A stretch of DNA of 64,000 bases, taken from Solirubrobacter deserti. GTDB taxonomy: Bacteria; Actinomycetota; Thermoleophilia; Solirubrobacterales; Solirubrobacteraceae. The notes under the pieces are model-generated. The model was not told the DNA's origin and made no database searches. It saw nothing but the letters and a program-made list of their open reading frames with translations. Position numbers and translations under genes: made by a program. Shown here in pieces: positions 59,696 through 64,000 of this stretch (the stretch's first letter is position 1; each line of letters opens with the position of its first letter). The DNA is taken from positions 310,001 through 374,000 of the forward strand of contig NZ_QPKJ02000007.1 of NCBI RefSeq assembly GCF_003344625.1. Direction: 5' to 3'.

Positions 59696-62600
59696 ATGAG
59701 GTTGAGAGGAGCGGTGGCGCTGGCCGCCGCATTGCTCGGGGTGGCCGCCCCATCGGCGGCGGCCCAGTCATCGCGCTACGACGTGCTCGTCTTCTCCAAG
59801 ACGACCGGGTTCCGGCACACCGATTCGATCGCGGCCGGGCGCACCGGGATCCAGGCGATGGGCGCCGAGAAGAACTTCAACGTCACGTTGAGCGAGGACT
59901 CGTCCCTGTTCACCGACGCCGCGCTGCGCGACTTCGAGGTCGTCGTGATGCTCAACACCGACGGCGAGAACATCCTCAACGCCGCGCAGCGGACGGCGTT
60001 CGAGCGCTGGTACCAGCGCGGCAAGGGGCTCGTCGGCATCCACGCGTCCGCGAACGCGGACCGCAACTGGGAGTGGATGAACGAGGCGCGTGGCGGCTCG
60101 CTGTTCGCCAACCACCCGAGCGGCGCGCTGCAGTTCCAGCAGGCGACGGTCAACGTGGTGGAGCCGAATCACCCCTCCACGCAGGGGATTCCCGCCAACT
60201 GGGTGCGCACGGACGAGTGGTACAACTTCACGCAGGAGCCGGTCGGCGTCAAGACGCTGGCCAAGCTCGACGAGAGCACCTACGAGGAGCAGGACGGCAG
60301 CGCGGAGGCCGACGACCACCCGATCGCGTGGTGCTCGAACTACGACCGCGGCCGCAGCTTCTACACCGCCCTAGGCCACAACGGCTCGGCGTGGCAGGAG
60401 CCCGACTTCCAGAAGCACATCGTCGGCGCCATCGAGTGGGCGTCCGGGCTGGTTCCCGGTGACTGCGGCGCGCCGCGCGAGGGCATCCCGACCGACGCGT
60501 CCTTCGACAAGGTGACGCTCGACGACAACACCGAGAACCCGATGGAGATCGCCATCGCGCCCGGTGGCAACGTCTACTACGTCGAGCTCGCCGGCAAGGT
60601 CAAGTACTACAACGCCGCCACCGGCGCCGTCCGCGTCGTGGGCACGATCCCCGTGCACCGCGGCAACGAGAACGGCCTGCTCGGCATCGCGCTGGACCCG
60701 AACTTCGCCACCAACAAGTGGATGTACCTGTTCTACAGCGCGCCATCACCGGAGGAGCAGCACGTCTCGCGCTTCACGGTCAAGGAGGACGGCACGCTCG
60801 ACATGGCGTCCGAGAAGGTGCTGCTGAAGATCCCGCACCAGCGGATCGTCTGCTGCCACTCCGCCGGCTCGATGACGTTCGGTCCCGGCGGCCTGCTGCA
60901 CATCTCCACCGGCGACGACACCGAGCACGCGGCCTCGCAGGGCTACAACCCGATCGACGACGACAACCTGCGCAACAACCCGGGCGACAACCCGGACGCC
61001 GATCGCGCCTACGACGCCCGCCGCACCTCCGGCAACACGAACGACCTGCGCGGCAAGATCCTGCGCATCAAGCCCGAGCCGGACGGGACGTACTCGATCC
61101 CGAACGGCAACCTGTTCCCGCCGGGCATCTCGGACCCGCTGAAGACCAAGCCCGAGATCTACACCATGGGGCACCGCAACCCGTTCCGGATCCAGGTCGA
61201 CCAGGAGACGGGCTGGGTCTACAACGGCGAGGTCGGCCCGGACGCGGGCGGCGAGAACGCCAACCGCGGCCCGCGCGGCTACGACGAGCTCAACCAGATC
61301 CGCCAGGCGGGCAACATGGGCTGGCCGTACTGCATCGCCGACAACAAGGCCTACCGCGACTGGAACTTCACCACGCAGGTCGCGGGCGAGACGTTCGACT
61401 GCGCCGGCGGCCCGAACAACACCTCCGCCTACAACACCGGCCTGGCCAAGACGCCCGGCGCGACCGGTGCGCTGCTGTGGTGGCCCTACAGCAGCGGCGA
61501 CGGCTATCCGACCAACATCCCGGGCGGCTTCCCGTGGGCGAACGCGCCGACCCGGATCCCGCCGGGCAGCGGCCGCACCGCGATCGCCGGCCCGATCTAC
61601 CACTACAACGCCGAGGCAGGAGCGGACACGCGGCTCCCCGCCTTCTACGACGACCAGGTGATCTTCGCGGACTGGTCGCGCGACTGGATCGCCACGATGC
61701 GCCTGAACGCGGAGGGCAAGCCGGCGGAGATCCGCGAGTTCATGCCCAACGCCGACTTCCGGCACCCGCAGGACATCGAGATGGGCCCGGATGGGCGCCT
61801 GTACGTGCTCGAGTGGGGCCGTGACTTCAACTACGCCGGCTCGGGCATCAACCCGGACTCCGGCCTCTACCGGATCGACTACGTCAAGGGCTCGCGCACG
61901 CCGCTGGCCAAGGCGTCCGCGGACAAGGACTCGGGCGTGTCGCCGTTGACGGTGACGTTCTCGAGCGCCGGCTCCGAGGACCCGGACGGCGACGCGCTGA
62001 CCTACGAGTGGGACTTCGGCGACGGCTCGGCCAAGTCCACGCAGGCCAACCCGGCGCACACCTTCACGACGTCCGGCACGTTCACCGTGCAGCTGAAGGT
62101 CACCGACACGTCCGGCAAGTCCAGCTCGTCCTCGGTCGTCGTGACCGTGGGCAACACGCGCCCGACGGTGACGCTGGATCTGCCGCAGGGCGGCGTCTAC
62201 GGCTGGGGCGACGAGATCGCCTACAAGGTGACCGTCACCGACCCGGAGGACGCGAACATCGACTGCTCGAAGGTCGTCGTCTCGCCGGGCATCTTCCACG
62301 ACGAGGGCGGCAACGCCCACGTGCACCCGGGCGTCAACAAGACGGGCTGCGAGGGCACGATCCAGGTCGAGCAGGAGTCCGGGCACGAGAAGAGCGCCAA
62401 CATCGCGCTCGTGCTCACGGCGACCTACCTCGACAACGGCGCGCCGGGCTCCCAGCCGCTGGAGGGCGCCACGACGCGGCGCCTGAACCCGAAGGAGATC
62501 CAGGCCGAGCACTACACCGGCCAGTCCGGCGTGGCGGCCGTCGACAGCACGTCGGCGGACGGTGGCCGGCGGGTCGGCGGGCTCGACGTGGGCGACTCGT

Positions 62601-64000
62601 TCTTCTTCGAGCCGGTCTCGCTCAAGAACATCAACAAGGTGACGGTCCGGTACGCCTCGGCGGGCGCGGGAGGCCTGGCGGAGTTCCGCCTGGACTCCCC
62701 GACGGGCCCGCTCGTCGGCACCGCCGACCTGACCGCGAGCGGCGGAGCCGGGGTCTATAAGACCGCGTCCGCGACGCTCACGCTGCCGGACGCCAACGAC
62801 CACAAGCTGTACGTGGTGGTCGCGGCCCGCAGCGGCGGCCCGACGACGGCGCTGTACGAGATCGACTCGATGACCTTCTCCGGCAAGGGCGTGGCCTCCA
62901 ACGCCGCCCCTGAGGTGTCGGTCACGGCGGACTCGACGAGCGGCGTCGCGCCGTTCCCGGTCAGCTTCACCGGCAACGTCCTGGATCCCGAGGGCGGAGC
63001 GCTCACCTACGCGTGGGACTTCGACTCCAACGGCACCACGGACGCGACCACCAAGGACGCCACGCACGTGTACACGGCGATCGGCACCTACACCGCGACG
63101 CTGACCGCGACCGACGCGGGCGGCAAGCACCAGAAGGCGACGATCCGCATCGACGCGACCTCCGCCGTGGCCTCCTGCCCGGGTGACGACGACTTCCTCG
63201 GGACGTCGTTGAACACGAGCCGCTGGACCGTCACGCGCGAGGACCCGACGGCCATGAACGTGAGCGGCGGGTCGCTGAACATCACGTCGCAGAACTTCGA
63301 CATCCACGGCGGGGGCACCGGGCTGCGCAACATCGTGCACCAGCCGCTGCCGACGTCCGGGCCGTGGACGGCGACGATCAAGGCCAACTGGGACCCGACC
63401 ACCAACTACAACAACGCCGGCCTGATGGTCTACGGCGACGACGCCAACTTCATCAAGGCCGGGATGGTCTGGAGCGGCGGCCGGCGCTTCGAGGCCTTCA
63501 AGGAGCTCACCAACACGCCGACGGCCCTCGGGTCGGCGACGGGCGTGCTGGCCGCGTCCTTCCCGACCACCTGGTACCTGCGGCTGACGTCCAACGGGAC
63601 CACGATCCAGCCCGCGTACTCGGCGGACGGGATCACGTGGACCAACTACGGCGCCACGACGAACCTGACCGGCATCACGGCGCCGAAGATCGGTGTCTAC
63701 GCGACGTCCGCGTCGTCGGTGAACCGCGACTTCAAGGTCGACTGGTTCAAGCTCACGACGCCGCAGACGCCCAGCGACGAGTTCGACGGCTCGACGCTGA
63801 ACCTGTGCCGCTGGAACAGCATCGTCCGCCACGAGCCGGGTGGGTACACCGTCGCCGACGGCAAGCTCACGCTGCCGGCCGCGCACGGTGACTTCTTCGG
63901 CAACGGTGCGAACAACAACCCCAACATGCTGCTCCAGCAACCGGCGCCCAGCGGGCCCTGGACGATGGAGACGCGCCTGACGTTCAACCCGAACGAGAAC
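59696..64000 (+). CDS. giant secreted ThuA / PQQ-type sugar dehydrogenase / PKD / CBM protein (3' end beyond window)
   Basis: A frame open to the right edge (1435 codons seen, no stop). Signal peptide (MRLRGAVALAAALLG to SAAAQ). ThuA-like domain about 25-255 (VLVFSKTTGFRHTDSI, GLVGIHASANADRNWEW, HPIAWCSNYDRGRSFYTALGH). PQQ-dependent soluble-glucose/sorbosone-dehydrogenase propeller about 265-728 (LLGIALDPNF, GGLLHISTGDDTEH, MGHRNPFRIQVD). PKD domain about 740-818, a CBM6-like region about 931-1065 (IQAEHYTGQSG), a second PKD about 1071-1153, then two GH43-C2-like jelly-roll domains from 1161 and 1360, the second cut. Extracellular oxidation or binding of a glycan is likely; the sugar is unknown. 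ATG after AAGAGGAGAGAGG, 18 bases from livF. Confidence 0.88.
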   Translation, partial: MRLRGAVALAAALLGVAAPSAAAQSSRYDVLVFSKTTGFRHTDSIAAGRTGIQAMGAEKNFNVTLSEDSSLFTDAALRDFEVVVMLNTDGENILNAAQRTAFERWYQRGKGLVGIHASANADRNWEWMNEARGGSLFANHPSGALQFQQATVNVVEPNHPSTQGIPANWVRTDEWYNFTQEPVGVKTLAKLDESTYEEQDGSAEADDHPIAWCSNYDRGRSFYTALGHNGSAWQEPDFQKHIVGAIEWASGLVPGDCGAPREGIPTDASFDKVTLDDNTENPMEIAIAPGGNVYYVELAGKVKYYNAATGAVRVVGTIPVHRGNENGLLGIALDPNFATNKWMYLFYSAPSPEEQHVSRFTVKEDGTLDMASEKVLLKIPHQRIVCCHSAGSMTFGPGGLLHISTGDDTEHAASQGYNPIDDDNLRNNPGDNPDADRAYDARRTSGNTNDLRGKILRIKPEPDGTYSIPNGNLFPPGISDPLKTKPEIYTMGHRNPFRIQVDQETGWVYNGEVGPDAGGENANRGPRGYDELNQIRQAGNMGWPYCIADNKAYRDWNFTTQVAGETFDCAGGPNNTSAYNTGLAKTPGATGALLWWPYSSGDGYPTNIPGGFPWANAPTRIPPGSGRTAIAGPIYHYNAEAGADTRLPAFYDDQVIFADWSRDWIATMRLNAEGKPAEIREFMPNADFRHPQDIEMGPDGRLYVLEWGRDFNYAGSGINPDSGLYRIDYVKGSRTPLAKASADKDSGVSPLTVTFSSAGSEDPDGDALTYEWDFGDGSAKSTQANPAHTFTTSGTFTVQLKVTDTSGKSSSSSVVVTVGNTRPTVTLDLPQGGVYGWGDEIAYKVTVTDPEDANIDCSKVVVSPGIFHDEGGNAHVHPGVNKTGCEGTIQVEQESGHEKSANIALVLTATYLDNGAPGSQPLEGATTRRLNPKEIQAEHYTGQSGVAAVDSTSADGGRRVGGLDVGDSFFFEPVSLKNINKVTVRYASAGAGGLAEFRLDSPTGPLVGTADLTASGGAGVYKTASATLTLPDANDHKLYVVVAARSGGPTTALYEIDSMTFSGKGVASNAAPEVSVTADSTSGVAPFPVSFTGNVLDPEGGALTYAWDFDSNGTTDATTKDATHVYTAIGTYTATLTATDAGGKHQKATIRIDATSAVASCPGDDDFLGTSLNTSRWTVTREDPTAMNVSGGSLNITSQNFDIHGGGTGLRNIVHQPLPTSGPWTATIKANWDPTTNYNNAGLMVYGDDANFIKAGMVWSGGRRFEAFKELTNTPTALGSATGVLAASFPTTWYLRLTSNGTTIQPAYSADGITWTNYGATTNLTGITAPKIGVYATSASSVNRDFKVDWFKLTTPQTPSDEFDGSTLNLCRWNSIVRHEPGGYTVADGKLTLPAAHGDFFGNGANNNPNMLLQQPAPSGPWTMETRLTFNPNEN

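Noticed and set aside
60746..63940. 1064-codon minus-strand frame opposite the giant dehydrogenase
   Set aside because: Low-complexity Arg/Val/Gly-rich translation with no domain; the plus strand gives clear ThuA, PQQ and PKD domains.

Overview
The window is very GC-rich, densely coded DNA from an actinobacterium, most likely order Solirubrobacterales (class Thermoleophilia; Solirubrobacter or a close relative). The grounds are GTG/TTG starts, many 1-4 nt stop/start overlaps, several secreted proteins ending in the same Cys-containing C-terminal module, and an actinobacterial mix of families (DUF1015, NrtR-like, MmyB-type HTH, DUF6636, DUF6777, SpoIIE phosphatase). The lineage is inferred from protein style, not from a marker gene.

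Layout. 0-13.5 kb: housekeeping and envelope genes, namely cytochrome c oxidase ctaC-ctaD (ctaD cut by the window edge), a crotonase, a class I glutamine amidotransferase-like hydrolase, a PAP2 protein and a flippase-like membrane protein in tandem, thioredoxin reductase, a PEBP lipoprotein, a secreted lectin-like propeller, a subtilase, a Nudix-OsmC-DUF1015 run, and a CAP-domain secreted protein preceded by a class I c-di-GMP riboswitch. 13.7-19.1 kb: tRNA-Pro, a methyltransferase-like gene, a coupled operon (small haem/copper-type membrane protein, an in-frame peptidyl-tRNA hydrolase/threonine aldolase fusion, an NrtR-like regulator), a secreted Ig-like protein, a strong hairpin and tRNA-Arg.

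19.1-25.0 kb is a decay zone just after tRNA-Arg. It holds fragments of a LuxR/MalT regulator, an alpha/beta hydrolase, a frameshifted EF-hand-like gene, a propeller plus periplasmic-binding remnant, a WD40 tail with an in-frame stop and a YCII/DGPF remnant, among intact MTHFR-like and RidA genes. 25-34.3 kb: secreted proteins, a Ser/Thr kinase with a proline-rich linker, a GT87-like membrane protein, glyA under a ZTP riboswitch, and a PadR regulator with its target. 34.3-40.5 kb: an SDR and an MmyB-type regulator sharing a 21-bp operator-like dyad, SnoaL-like proteins, a 29-residue TatA-like microprotein, and a stress module (TetR-SpoIIE phosphatase, DUF2382 peptide, SigB/SigF-like sigma factor, CsbD). 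40.4-43.7 kb: pgeF, murD2 and murL, the L-Glu ligase/epimerase route to muropeptide precursors.

43.7-50.4 kb: a frameshifted DUF559 gene, an LLM oxidoreductase with MarR, a Baeyer-Villiger-type monooxygenase, and a Tm-1-like protein with two convergent PEP-hydrolase-family paralogues. 50.5-64 kb: a catabolic locus consisting of a ROK regulator, sugar epimerase, Gfo/Idh/MocA oxidoreductase, aldose 1-epimerase, a complete branched-chain-amino-acid-type ABC importer (LivH, LivM, binding protein, LivG, LivF), and a giant secreted ThuA/PQQ-sugar-dehydrogenase/PKD/CBM protein running off the right edge. Together these suggest uptake and oxidative breakdown of a sugar or oxidised sugar derivative by a LIV-type rather than a CUT-type transporter.
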